64,000 nt of DNA from assembly GCF_000299895.1 (NCBI RefSeq), contig NZ_AMRG01000004.1:1-64000 (forward strand), read 5' to 3'. Origin of the DNA: Idiomarina xiamenensis 10-D-4. Its GTDB lineage: Bacteria > Pseudomonadota > Gammaproteobacteria > Enterobacterales > Alteromonadaceae. Made by a program: the position numbers and the translations under genes. Of the stretch, positions 1 to 8,059 are shown in pieces. Every line of letters starts with the position of its first letter. The first letter of the stretch is position 1. Under the pieces are notes generated by a model, which was not told the origin of the DNA, ran no database searches, and saw nothing but the letters and a program-made list of their open reading frames with translations.

Positions 1-28
1 GCTGGTTCAAATCCAGTCACGCCGACCA
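1..28 (+). tRNA. 3' end of a tRNA, probably tRNA-Pro (partial)
   Basis: The first 28 bases form a T arm (GCTGG / TTCAAAT loop / CCAGT, with one G-U pair), the 3' acceptor strand CACGCCG, discriminator A and an encoded CCA. The acceptor strand implies a C1-G72 pair followed by A73, the known proline-tRNA identity combination in bacteria. The anticodon lies outside the window, so the amino acid is inferred. Confidence 0.75.
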
Positions 29-195
29 ATTTCCTTTCTTCAATAGCTCGCTAAATCAATCTCTTACAGAGCAGTCCGAAAAGCTTTGTGTAGCAATTCA
101 AATAAGTAAATTTAACAAATGTAACTGCCTACTTCGCCTAGACTGAGACAGGCTTAATTAGGGTTTTCTGTAATAATTAACGCAGGAAACGACAA

Positions 196-293
196 TGAAA
201 AATTACGTTTTACTGAATCGCAAATCACCACTGTGTTAAAAGAAACCAATGCTGGTATTAATGTTGTGTCATCCCCTAACCAATTACATCTTT
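196..293 (+). pseudogene. IS3-family transposase OrfA remnant (frameshifted 5' end)
   Basis: After an AGGAAA ribosome site, an ATG at 196 reads only 14 codons before a stop. From 201 the frame one base away encodes KLRFTESQITTVLKETNAG, which closely resembles the amino-terminal helix of IS3-family OrfA (K-x-R-F-T/S-E-x-Q-I...L-K-E-x-x-A-G). Adding one A to the A5 run at 198-202 would restore an M-K-K-L-R-F-T start. Similarity stops near 266 and a stop codon follows at 294, so the rest of orfA and all of orfB are gone. No terminal inverted repeat or target duplication could be assigned. Confidence 0.65.
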
Positions 294-387
294 AACTATA
301 GATTCTCATTTTGGATCAGATAAGCTTTTAGAAAAGGACTAGTTAGTGGCGTATGCTGAAAATTAAATGGATTTTAGGAGATAACGA

Positions 388-2460
388 ATGGAAACGTCTC
401 AAGTTTTAACTAATGCAGATCTGGATTTGGCTACACTAGCCCGTGTTGTGACTAGCAATGATGCAAGCGTACTCGATAGGCTCGGACAACCCAGACTTAC
501 GCTATCAGAGATACAGCGGCGAAGTGAAGCAGCGATCAACTCACTGAAGACTGTGAGTGCTGGCAATTTCTCAATTGGTTTCACAATAAACTCTCGAAAT
601 GAAGTCGCTTATCTGGCCGATGAATTGACGTATTATCGATGGGATGGCGCCTTACCAAAAAATGTCCCAGCATCCTCAACCCCCTCTGAAACCGGCGGCG
701 TAGGTGATGGTGCTTGGATTGATGTTGGGCAAGCAGCTATTCGCAGTGATTTGGCAAACACGTCAGCTGGATTTGGCGCTAGTCTTGTAGCGCTATCTCT
801 TGATAACGTGCTAAATCCCGATGTGTTTAGCGCTGTTGACTACATTAATACGAAACAATTTTATTTGGAGTCCGACGGTAAAGACATCCGCCCTTCGATT
901 CAACGAGCGATTGATGTCGTGGAGTTGATGGGCTTACGCCGAGGTTTAAAAATATCGAATCCCACGTTAGAAGACTCAGTGCTTAAAATACAATCGCTGT
1001 ACGATGGCGAGCTCCCCGCACTTGCTGAAGGACGTAGCGTAGGCATTATGATAAAACGTCCAGATCTAGTCGTTATTGACTGGCAGCATAACACCTTAGC
1101 CGTAGATGAAACTGTAGCGGAGCTGGCAGCTATGGACGAAGTTGTTTCAGTATGCCCAGTCAGTATCGGTGCGAAAGCGTTTCTACATATGTGCAACGGC
1201 CGAATTTCTGGTGGTAGATGGGATGCGCACGGCGACAGACCGACCAACGTAATTAAGGCCGATTATCGAAATATGTCATACTCGATGTGGTCTGAAATGC
1301 AATTGGAGCATGCAAGAGAAGACGTATTAAGATTTAGTGGTTTCGTCGCCCGCTTCGAGAAAGTTCGCTGTCGTTACGCAGGAGAACTGCATAGTTGCTT
1401 TAATTTTACAGCGGAAGCCGAAGATGGCGATAGCGCAGCAAGAACCGGCTTACTCCTAGATACCTGCTCAGCCGATTATGCCGGTCTACACGGCTTTTCA
1501 GTGTCAGGCAATAGCGGGCACACCTATTGCACCTTGATAAACTGCCACGCAGATTTTATTGGCCGAGACGATTCGAATAACACATACGCTAGCACGCTAG
1601 GTAGCTCATACGCATACAATATCGAGAATGTTCGCGGATTTAAGGCGATTGGTCTAGGCGTAGAGTTCTGTACGCGAGCCTTACGAGCGCACAACGCTCG
1701 TACAGCATCTTTTGACGTTATTTATACGCTAGGCTTAGGTCACTCTGACGGCTCTACTGAAATTGACCACGCCATCACATACTCGGGTTTCTTTGAGTCG
1801 GGCAATCTGTCCAACTTCGAGCTACGTAACCCGAGCTCTGCATTTACAAAACGCATCAAGGTATCTACGCCTTCACAATATAATGCCAACTCACTAAAAG
1901 TCGACAAAACAATCCCGCGATCGGAAATCTCATACAATATAAGTCGACGAACATCGGCTAACGCCCTGATAAAAACTGATGAAGACGATTACCGAAGCGG
2001 CGCAAAATATCTTGGTGGCGGTAAGATTGTTGGGCGTCCGTATGACCAGCAAGATGAGGGAAACTGGTTCGAGCCAGCCTCACAAATGCCGTGTAATAGC
2101 GTATTATTTCGTACCTCATCATCAAGTGTTACTGAACCACTTTTAACTATAACTGATAATTCGAAAGATGCAGCTCTAGCCATAGAAATTGACATTGTAC
2201 AAGTTAGCGCCATCGGTGCTGCTGAGCCAACTAAATTTTTGGCGCTAATCGGTGTCGACGAGGGAGGGTTCAGACCCGCAGTGATGCAAAAAATACTTGG
2301 AGGAAATCCCACGGCCCCATCGCTAGCATGGTCTGGCTCAACACTCGAATTGACTATGCCTACAACCTACTCTGGATACCGAGTTGAAGTGAAAACGCAC
2401 CAACGCGCCGGTACTAACAATACAGGAATCCGATTTAAATGGGATTTTGATAATATTTAA
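388..2460 (+). CDS. Phage tailspike-like protein (beta-helix, probable polysaccharide-binding or depolymerase)
   Basis: This 690-aa protein starts at an ATG after TAGGAGATAACGA. Residues about 80-145 carry the module common in podovirus and myovirus tailspikes and tail fibres: YYRWDGALPK, then a TP-x-TGG-x-G-x-GAWIDVG segment, then RSDLA. A divergent DGKDIRPSIQRAID region follows where these proteins usually have DGxxDDTxAIQxAI. The middle (about 330-480) has repeats of short turns typical of a right-handed beta-helix. In phages such proteins bind or cleave O-antigen or capsule; that role here is inferred. No head, tail, lysis or integrase gene lies nearby, so it is an orphan next to a tRNA and an IS remnant. 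Its base composition looks more AT-rich than that of its neighbours. Confidence 0.72.
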   Translation: METSQVLTNADLDLATLARVVTSNDASVLDRLGQPRLTLSEIQRRSEAAINSLKTVSAGNFSIGFTINSRNEVAYLADELTYYRWDGALPKNVPASSTPSETGGVGDGAWIDVGQAAIRSDLANTSAGFGASLVALSLDNVLNPDVFSAVDYINTKQFYLESDGKDIRPSIQRAIDVVELMGLRRGLKISNPTLEDSVLKIQSLYDGELPALAEGRSVGIMIKRPDLVVIDWQHNTLAVDETVAELAAMDEVVSVCPVSIGAKAFLHMCNGRISGGRWDAHGDRPTNVIKADYRNMSYSMWSEMQLEHAREDVLRFSGFVARFEKVRCRYAGELHSCFNFTAEAEDGDSAARTGLLLDTCSADYAGLHGFSVSGNSGHTYCTLINCHADFIGRDDSNNTYASTLGSSYAYNIENVRGFKAIGLGVEFCTRALRAHNARTASFDVIYTLGLGHSDGSTEIDHAITYSGFFESGNLSNFELRNPSSAFTKRIKVSTPSQYNANSLKVDKTIPRSEISYNISRRTSANALIKTDEDDYRSGAKYLGGGKIVGRPYDQQDEGNWFEPASQMPCNSVLFRTSSSSVTEPLLTITDNSKDAALAIEIDIVQVSAIGAAEPTKFLALIGVDEGGFRPAVMQKILGGNPTAPSLAWSGSTLELTMPTTYSGYRVEVKTHQRAGTNNTGIRFKWDFDNI

Positions 2461-2492
2461 GAAAAAGAAAAGCACAACAAATCTACCACGGA

Positions 2493-3320
2493 CTATAATG
2501 AGGTGGCTTTAGCTTCGGCTTCATCAAGCTTTTCTATCAGTACCAACAGTTCGTCGATGACTAGCTCGGGCTCGTCAAATTGCACGAAGTGGCCGCTGTT
2601 TTCGGTCAATACCGATTTGCCCTGTGGAAAGTCATTTGCCCATTGTTGCCAGAGTTCACCCCAAAGGCGTCGCCCTTGGTCGGTAAAAAATAGATTGGCT
2701 GGGTTGTCGTGTTTTTTGACCGAGGCGATCACCGTGACCGGGATGTCATGAATTTGCGGATAGTCGGGTAATGGTCTTTTGCTCCAGAAATCGAGGTACT
2801 GATTAGACATGCCGTTGGCCATATCGTCGAGTTTGATCTGTGCAATTTCACGGTTGCCCTGTTCTAAGTCGATGGCTCTCAAAATGTCGACATCGTGTTC
2901 CGAGGATGGGTCGAGTAATAGTAAGGCTTTTATTTGCGAGGGGTGCGCCACAGCGAAATCTCTGGCGATATTACCACCGTAGGAATGAGCGACAAAAATA
3001 ACGGGTTGTTCGATAGCTAGCTGGGTTAATAGTTGGCTGGCGTAATCAGCGTAGTCGCGCGAGGTGAAATGGCGCTGAATGGCGGTTGAGTTACCATTGC
3101 CGACACGTGAATAGCGAATAACGGTGGCATGTTCGGCCACTTGCTCGAATACCGGGTCCCAGTCAGACATGCCCGCACTGCCGCCCGCTTCGAGCAGAAC
3201 GATGTGCTTGCCATTGCCAGCTAGTTCATACTCCAGTTCAATATCGCCAACTTTAAGCGTCGCCGCCTGCGTCGACATGACAAAGGCGAAGGTACTGACA
3301 ACTGCGGTAATCAATTTCAC
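2493..3320 (-). CDS. Secreted alpha/beta hydrolase
   Basis: A 275-aa alpha/beta-hydrolase-fold protein with a probable signal peptide (MKLITAVVSTFAFVMSTQAA). The nucleophile elbow reads AHSYGG, with Ser as nucleophile; the oxyanion region is LLEAGG and a likely catalytic His lies in ENSGHFVQFDEP near the C terminus. It probably acts in the periplasm on a small ester or amide, but the substrate cannot be told. I chose the GTG at 3320 as start because AAGGAA lies just upstream and it gives a clean signal peptide; a longer frame to 3380 is open but would put 20 unrelated residues in front. It is the last minus-strand gene after the YjbR-like gene, separated by about 70 bases. Confidence 0.75.
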   Translation of the reverse strand: MKLITAVVSTFAFVMSTQAATLKVGDIELEYELAGNGKHIVLLEAGGSAGMSDWDPVFEQVAEHATVIRYSRVGNGNSTAIQRHFTSRDYADYASQLLTQLAIEQPVIFVAHSYGGNIARDFAVAHPSQIKALLLLDPSSEHDVDILRAIDLEQGNREIAQIKLDDMANGMSNQYLDFWSKRPLPDYPQIHDIPVTVIASVKKHDNPANLFFTDQGRRLWGELWQQWANDFPQGKSVLTENSGHFVQFDEPELVIDELLVLIEKLDEAEAKATSL

Positions 3321-3393
3321 GGTAAATTCCTTAAACGACCCAGGTGGTCGACAGCAAAACATGCAAATGGCTGAAGTCATCTTCGTTAGCTAT

Positions 3394-3762
3394 TCAGCTT
3401 TTGAGCACAAGCCCCAACTCACGTTGTTTTTTTAAACTCAGGCTGGTTGCTACAATACGATAAGATTCGCTCAGGTAATAATTGAGATCGTCGTCAAGCT
3501 CGCCGTTGGTGGCAATTTGTTGTATCCATTTTAAACCACGGCTGGCTAGATATGGGGCGGGAATATAGCCTGCTTGTTGACAAAGGAAGTGGTAATTCAG
3601 ATCCGATGTTTTAAAGCTATAAGCCGGTTCACCGCTTTTACTCATAGCACCGATAGCAAAGACTTTTCCGCCTACCTTCCAAACCTGTGATGCGCCCCAC
3701 TGCTGCACATGCGTGGCCGCAGTATAAGTAGCGCAAAAGCGGTTGAATGCGTGCATATCCAT
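3394..3762 (-). CDS. MmcQ/YjbR family protein
   Basis: This 122-aa protein has the MmcQ/YjbR layout: an N-terminal helix, a conserved W-G-x-x-x-V-W-K-V-G-G-K-V-F-A block (residues about 22-38), a later FKTSD segment and a C-terminal YLSESYRIVATSLSLKKQRELGL helix. E. coli YjbR has a fold like the DNA-binding CyaY/phosphoribosyl group, but no function is established. The gene starts 6 bases downstream of the sseB stop codon, so the two are probably co-transcribed and possibly translationally coupled. Confidence 0.8.
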   Translation of the reverse strand: MDMHAFNRFCATYTAATHVQQWGASQVWKVGGKVFAIGAMSKSGEPAYSFKTSDLNYHFLCQQAGYIPAPYLASRGLKWIQQIATNGELDDDLNYYLSESYRIVATSLSLKKQRELGLVLKS

Positions 3763-3768
3763 AGCCAG

Positions 3769-4560
3769 CTAAGCCCTGCCCTTAGCCAGCCAAGATTTCA
3801 GCTTGCTACCCCAACGCCGTTGGTAGAAGGGTGTAGTTTGGTTGATAAAATATTGGCTTAAGGTGCTATTGTCGTCGGTTTCGACGGCACAAAAATCGAC
3901 CGCCTCACCATCTTCGGCTACGTCACGAACAACGCTACCAGCAGCGCTAATAACGATTTCTAAATCCGATTCCACCTGTAGTCCAATTACTAAATTGGGC
4001 GCTGCGTCGGCACCGGACTGGCCTTGATACATCATCGCCAAATAAGCTTTTTTGACTTGCGAATACTGCGCAAATAATTGTGTTAATGAGTCAACAAGCT
4101 TTGTCGGATAGCTTGCCGGTTGTCCTAACATTACCGGCGTATCTTTGCTTATCCGCCGCTGTTGCGCGACAACTTTGCCGCCATTGGTGAGTAACCCGCT
4201 AATTTCTTCGGCGGTAAACTCTTTACCGTGATCAGAATACGGATTCAGCACTAGGTTAGCGCCTTGTGTCATTTCAAACAGTGCCCGCGCAGGCAGTTGT
4301 AGATAATTGGTTTTCTCGTTGATGGCACGCTGCAATGCCGTGATCGACGTAAAAAATGGAATGATCTTGCTATCGTCGTTTTTTTGCCAATGTTGTATCT
4401 GTACTTGCTGACCGGCTCCAACATCGCTGTCAGCAACGCTCAGCCCCAAGACCAACACCTCAGCATCGAGCAATAATTCAATAAAACGCGGCCGATGTGC
4501 CTGCTCTTCGGCGGCTAAACGCAGTGCTTGTTCCAATAAATTATTGTCAGTCGGTTGCAT
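3769..4560 (-). CDS. sseB: SseB-like protein (enhanced serine sensitivity family)
   Basis: A 263-aa two-domain protein. The N-terminal SseB domain includes PRFIELLLDAEVLVLG, IIPFFTSITALQRAI and FEMTQGANLVLNPYSDHGKEF; the C-terminal half matches the SseB C-terminal domain (QPASYPTKLVDSLTQLF, VKKAYLAMM, LQVESDLEIVI). E. coli SseB was named for a serine-sensitivity effect and its biochemistry is unknown. It has no signal peptide, so it is cytoplasmic. It lies between the phosphopantetheinyl transferase and the YjbR-like gene in one minus-strand run. The family call is firm; the function is not. Confidence 0.82.
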   Translation of the reverse strand: MQPTDNNLLEQALRLAAEEQAHRPRFIELLLDAEVLVLGLSVADSDVGAGQQVQIQHWQKNDDSKIIPFFTSITALQRAINEKTNYLQLPARALFEMTQGANLVLNPYSDHGKEFTAEEISGLLTNGGKVVAQQRRISKDTPVMLGQPASYPTKLVDSLTQLFAQYSQVKKAYLAMMYQGQSGADAAPNLVIGLQVESDLEIVISAAGSVVRDVAEDGEAVDFCAVETDDNSTLSQYFINQTTPFYQRRWGSKLKSWLAKGRA

Positions 4561-4603
4561 TATTATCCCTATGTCAGTTGTCCTTGAGATTAATCAGCGA
4601 CGC

Positions 4604-5350
4604 TTAAAGCAGCCAAGTTAACAGGTAATTGTCGGCCAGCGCAAAGTCGACATAATGCTCTGCCGCCAACTGATGTTGATGGGCAAAGTCGCTGGCTAAA
4701 CGAAATCTCAGCCGTCGCTGAACCTTATTAACCGCCAGTAAGGTCGCTGCGTCAAAGCCAAAAAACTGCCGCACTTGGGGATACAGCGCTTTGTAAATGC
4801 TTTCTTTAGCCGAGAAGATCAGTGTGCTAGCGGTCGCTAGTGACAGTCCAGCAGCGCTGAGCACGCTTAACTCCGGCTCTTGATAAACGCGTGAGCCGAT
4901 TTGTGTTGCCAGCTTATCAGTCATGATGTGTTCAACGTCAATACCCAATGCACGATCCGGCTGTAAGCTGATTAAACAGAATACCTGCTCTTTACTGTGG
5001 GTTATCGAGCCCTGTATGCAGTTAGGCCACAGCGGTTGGCGCGCATCGCCGACACCAATATCGGCGCTAGCATCGGCCACATTGAGCGCCGTTAGTAGTT
5101 TTTTAGCCAAGTAACGACCGGCCAAAAATTCGGCTTGCCGCTTAACCACGGCGTTGTCGATAGTCGCTGGCCGCGTAACAGCCAGTTGTTGATACAAGTC
5201 AGCGTGATAATGAGTGCGCGAGAACCGCCCTTGCGCCAAATAAACAGACTCGGTTAAGGGCGCATAAGCCAATGCGTCAAAGAATCCCTGAGTCTGGCTA
5301 GTTGGCCATGACGACCAAACTAACTCGGCTAAAAAGCGACTGCGGTTCAT
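4604..5350 (-). CDS. 4'-phosphopantetheinyl transferase superfamily protein
   Basis: A 248-aa Sfp/EntD-type transferase, which moves the phosphopantetheine arm of CoA onto a carrier-protein serine. The two signature motifs are present: GIDVE (Mg-binding Asp and Glu) and FSAKESIYKALYP (Glu and Lys of the second motif). QGSITHSKEQVFCLIS is the usual substrate-binding stretch before them. No carrier protein, NRPS, PKS or fatty-acid gene is in the window, so its target is unknown. I chose the ATG at 5350 because it lies 5 bases after the stop of the upstream DUF3307 gene and suits coupling; a frame open to 5416 would overlap that gene by 60 bases. Confidence 0.82.
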   Translation of the reverse strand: MNRSRFLAELVWSSWPTSQTQGFFDALAYAPLTESVYLAQGRFSRTHYHADLYQQLAVTRPATIDNAVVKRQAEFLAGRYLAKKLLTALNVADASADIGVGDARQPLWPNCIQGSITHSKEQVFCLISLQPDRALGIDVEHIMTDKLATQIGSRVYQEPELSVLSAAGLSLATASTLIFSAKESIYKALYPQVRQFFGFDAATLLAVNKVQRRLRFRLASDFAHQHQLAAEHYVDFALADNYLLTWLL

Positions 5351-5355
5351 GACCG

Positions 5356-6132
5356 TTAGCTGACCCCTAGTAAGTTTAGCCAGGCCTTGACCAATAGCCC
5401 CACCAATAGCGTGCAAACAAAGCTGGCTAAGGTGCCAAGCATGACATATTCGGTTAGCTTTTTATCACGTTCGTTTTTTAATTCGCCGAAACGAAATACT
5501 GATTTCGCGGCTAATAAAAACCCTATGGCGGAAAACTGACCAAGCAACATGAAGGTTAAAATTAATAAACGCTCTAAATAGCCTATTTTCTCACCGGCTT
5601 TATCTAAGGTTTCTTGATCGTGACCTTGATGCTGATTGAGGGCATTTGACCAAGGTTTTAATAAGGTAGCAATGACCACAGACACCGGCTTTAATACCAG
5701 TAAGTAAGCCAATAAGTAAGGCACCACCAGTAACAACCGCTGTCCTTCCAGCCAAGGCTGTACCATCGCCGTCAGCGTCTGCCGCTGAGTAGCATCGCTG
5801 AGCAGCCAGCACAGACCGACTAACACCACTAAGTGCGCTAATTGGTCCCAGATAAAATGACGTAAGCTAGCACTGACGCGTGCTTTTAATAAATCGATAA
5901 GGATATGACTGACAAAAATCACCGCTGCGGCCAACAAGCTATTGAGTAGGCCATACCCCAAAGCCAGCATGACTAACCACATTGGCCCAGCATGACATAA
6001 GCCGTGCCAATATAAAGCCGTCGCACGCCAACCTAATTGACGTTTTGCTGTAACCCAAGCAGCCGGCTGCCAATAAAAATCGGCTAAGACATGTAGCACT
6101 AATAAGAGTAGTAACAGTACCAATGGCATCAT
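5356..6132 (-). CDS. DUF3307 integral membrane protein
   Basis: A 258-aa inner-membrane protein with about six or seven hydrophobic segments. The N-terminal half has the DUF3307 signature: an LHVLADFYWQP motif in the first helix, WHGLCHAG, and a later SHILIDLLKA segment with conserved His and Asp residues that could lie in the membrane. Function is unknown. Its ATG overlaps the satD stop as ATGA (6132-6129), a strong sign of translational coupling. SatD and DUF3307 proteins are often encoded side by side (from memory), so they probably work together. Confidence 0.82.
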   Translation of the reverse strand: MMPLVLLLLLLVLHVLADFYWQPAAWVTAKRQLGWRATALYWHGLCHAGPMWLVMLALGYGLLNSLLAAAVIFVSHILIDLLKARVSASLRHFIWDQLAHLVVLVGLCWLLSDATQRQTLTAMVQPWLEGQRLLLVVPYLLAYLLVLKPVSVVIATLLKPWSNALNQHQGHDQETLDKAGEKIGYLERLLILTFMLLGQFSAIGFLLAAKSVFRFGELKNERDKKLTEYVMLGTLASFVCTLLVGLLVKAWLNLLGVS

Positions 6133-6824
6133 CGTCTTGCACCTCCCTGTCGCTGTTGATTAAAGCACTTATCGACGTACGCCAGATAATCCTCGAAGAG
6201 CTGATAGTTAGCGCTATTCAAACTACGGGTAATGGTACTACGAGCTTTACCTAAGTGTTTAGCAAGGTCATCATGAGTCGCGTCGGGTTGTTGTAAATAA
6301 GCCAATAACACTCGACTTTGCATGGTCGGCAGATCGCTTAATCGGGCATCGACAAAGCGCGTCAACAAGCCCAATTGCTGCTGCAACGCGGCATCTTGCG
6401 CGTGCACACTTAAATAGCCATGACGGAGACTGTCTAAACCACGGCCTGACAGTGTAAAAGCTTCACCATTAGCACGTTTTATCGCATCAGATAATGAGCC
6501 AATAGCACCAATACCTACGCTCTGCCGGACCTCACAAGTCGGCTCCGCATTACGCATGAGTAAACGCAACAGCATCGCCGCTTTAATCGCATCCGCCGGC
6601 TTTGCAAACAACGCTTGAAAAGCATCGCCACGGTAAACATCAAAATCGACCAATGATAAGGTGTCGTAAAAAGAAGCTAAGGTTTGTCGTAAGCGAGTCA
6701 ATACCGCTTGGTGTTGGCTTGCGTCGATTTTTTGAGAATCAACGATATCTCCCGTTAATACGCCAGCGTACTCCATACTAGCAGCACTAGTCGAATTGTC
6801 GATGTTGTCGTGTTGAGAGCTCAT
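6129..6824 (-). CDS. SatD family protein
   Basis: A 231-aa protein whose core reads GVLTGDIVDSQ, VYRGDAFQAL and RANGEAFTLSGRGLDSL, the conserved blocks of the SatD family; streptococcal SatD was named from an acid-tolerance locus. The last 70 residues (HDDLAKHLGKARSTITRSLN) form a helix-turn-helix, so it may bind DNA, possibly its own promoter. The start at 6824 is the first ATG; an internal ATG at 6776 would give the more usual MEYAGVLTGDIV start and cannot be excluded, since neither has a strong ribosome site. It heads the minus-strand operon running to sseB and beyond. The region just upstream carries an array of 28-bp repeats. Confidence 0.8.
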   Translation of the reverse strand: MSSQHDNIDNSTSAASMEYAGVLTGDIVDSQKIDASQHQAVLTRLRQTLASFYDTLSLVDFDVYRGDAFQALFAKPADAIKAAMLLRLLMRNAEPTCEVRQSVGIGAIGSLSDAIKRANGEAFTLSGRGLDSLRHGYLSVHAQDAALQQQLGLLTRFVDARLSDLPTMQSRVLLAYLQQPDATHDDLAKHLGKARSTITRSLNSANYQLFEDYLAYVDKCFNQQRQGGARR

Positions 6825-6854
6825 ATTTCAGTTCACTTGGGTTGATACGCTTTA

Positions 6855-6966
6855 TGTTAACAATATAGTGAACAAACGGAAAAGTTACAACATAAATGAA
6901 CAAAACAAGATGTTCACTAATTAATGAACAAAGAAAAAGGTTAACTGTTGGATGAACTCGGTGGGC
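6855..6966. repeat. Four direct repeats with exact 28-bp spacing upstream of satD (probable operator array)
   Basis: Units begin at 6855, 6883, 6911 and 6939. Their first 20 bases are TGTTAACAATATAGTGAACA, AGTTACAACATAAATGAACA, TGTTCACTAATTAATGAACA and the weaker GGTTAACTGTTGGATGAACT. All share GTT at positions 2-4 and TGAAC at 15-19; the best unit is itself an inverted repeat (TGTTCA-N8-TGAACA). A stray GTTCACT at 6831 lies close to the satD start. The array covers about -31 to -142 relative to the satD ATG, where promoter and operators should be. Binding by SatD itself or another regulator is inference. Confidence 0.7.
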
Positions 6967-7001
6967 GGTGTGAAACCAGTGGCAAGCGTCGACCAGCACA
7001 T

Positions 7002-7044
7002 AAAAAAGCGACGCAACAGCACTCCCTACATGCTGTTACGCCGC
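7002..7044 (-). terminator. Rho-independent terminator after ompW
   Basis: On the minus strand a 14-bp stem (GCGGCGTAACAGCA with TGCTGTTGCGTCGC, two G-U pairs, 9-nt loop) is followed at once by TTTTTT. It lies about 70 bases past the ompW stop and separates ompW from the satD operon. Confidence 0.8.
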
Positions 7045-7113
7045 AAACTCGTGGTTGTCACTCGGCAACCAGATAAGGTGAATTAAGGTGTCACCTAATG
7101 ACCAAAATAACGA

Positions 7114-7821
7114 TTAGAAGCGATAACGTAAGCCCAGCATCGCCACGTACGGGTCGATATCGACCTTAATGCTATCCACGGTAGTACCGTTAATGCGTAC
7201 ATCGGCGTCGGTATCGATAGCAATTTTACTGACCATCGCATGCACGCCCCACTGCTGACTTAACTGCCAGTTAATACCCGCTTGAAAGGCTAATCCCCAG
7301 CTGCTCGATAAGGCCAACTCAGCATTGTCGGTCGCTTGCATTGCTCCCATACCCACTAATGCGGAGCCGAGTTGATCGTCGACTTTCTCGTCAAAGAACG
7401 TGGTGTAGTTCACGCCAACGCCGACAAACGGATTAAACTCAGCGTTGTCATCGTTAAAGTGGTACTGCACCAACAGCGTTGGCGGTAGCTGTTTAGTACG
7501 ACCGATCGACATACCCGCCAAGCTACCACTGCCGTGAATATCGTGCGCGAATGGGGTAGCGGCAATTAGCGATAATTGCCAATGCGGAGCGACGCGATAA
7601 TCGACGCTTAAACCCAACTGAGTATTGGTATTCACGACCGCGCCGGTCGAGTTAGTTGGCATCCCAGCCACTTGCTCGACAACGTTCAAATGACCGCTGC
7701 TGTCGTCGGGCATGACCGTGATAGCACCCACATTGATGCTAAAATCACTGGCTTGCGAACTGATACTGAATACGCTTAAGACACCGAACAACGCGACTGC
7801 ACAACGGGATAACGGTTTCAT
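7114..7821 (-). CDS. ompW: OmpW family outer membrane protein
   Basis: A 235-aa secreted beta-barrel protein with signal peptide ending near SSQASD. It has OmpW features: a SINVGAITVMPDDSSG first strand, alternating amphipathic strands, PTLLVQYHFNDD, NPFVGVGVNYTTFFDE and a final strand ending in Phe (YVAMLGLRYRF), the usual outer-membrane assembly signal. OmpW forms a small 8-stranded barrel for hydrophobic molecules. E. coli ompW is controlled by FNR in response to oxygen, and a perfect FNR site lies 60-73 bases upstream of this start. It is monocistronic, flanked by terminators. Confidence 0.88.
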   Translation of the reverse strand: MKPLSRCAVALFGVLSVFSISSQASDFSINVGAITVMPDDSSGHLNVVEQVAGMPTNSTGAVVNTNTQLGLSVDYRVAPHWQLSLIAATPFAHDIHGSGSLAGMSIGRTKQLPPTLLVQYHFNDDNAEFNPFVGVGVNYTTFFDEKVDDQLGSALVGMGAMQATDNAELALSSSWGLAFQAGINWQLSQQWGVHAMVSKIAIDTDADVRINGTTVDSIKVDIDPYVAMLGLRYRF

Positions 7822-7880
7822 GAGAAACTCCTTACGAATGAATTCGAAATGGAGTTTACGTGTTTGCTGGGTAGTAGTTA

Positions 7881-7894
7881 TTGATCGTGATCAA
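7881..7894. promoter_or_regulatory. FNR-type box upstream of ompW
   Basis: TTGATCGTGATCAA matches the FNR consensus TTGAT-N4-ATCAA at all ten fixed positions. It is centred about 67 bases upstream of the ompW ATG, a position suited to activation depending on the true transcription start. Regulation of ompW by FNR is established in E. coli; here it is inferred from the site. Confidence 0.75.
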
Positions 7895-7985
7895 AGTGCG
7901 TCAGTCGCCGCGTTGCGTAACTTGCGCTGGATCAAATTTACCTAGCTTGTGCAACCAATTAGTCACTAACGCACACCATTAAACG

Positions 7986-8009
7986 AAAAAAGGCCAGCAA
8001 GCGCTGGCC
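7986..8009 (-). terminator. Rho-independent terminator after the BON-domain gene
   Basis: On the minus strand GGCCAGC-GCTT-GCTGGCC is followed by TTTTTT. It lies about 50 bases past the stop codon of the BON gene. Confidence 0.85.
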
Positions 8010-8059
8010 CATATGAGTACTTTATATAAGTACTGACTAGTAGTACTTAACCGGTTGCC

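Noticed and set aside
1-2492. Prophage or island boundaries (att repeats) around the tailspike gene
   Set aside because: No second copy of the tRNA 3' end is visible to the right, and no integrase is present.
8010-8050. AGTACT repeats (three copies) near the BON gene terminator
   Set aside because: The palindrome has no T tract and no link to a known site; it is likely chance in AT-rich DNA.
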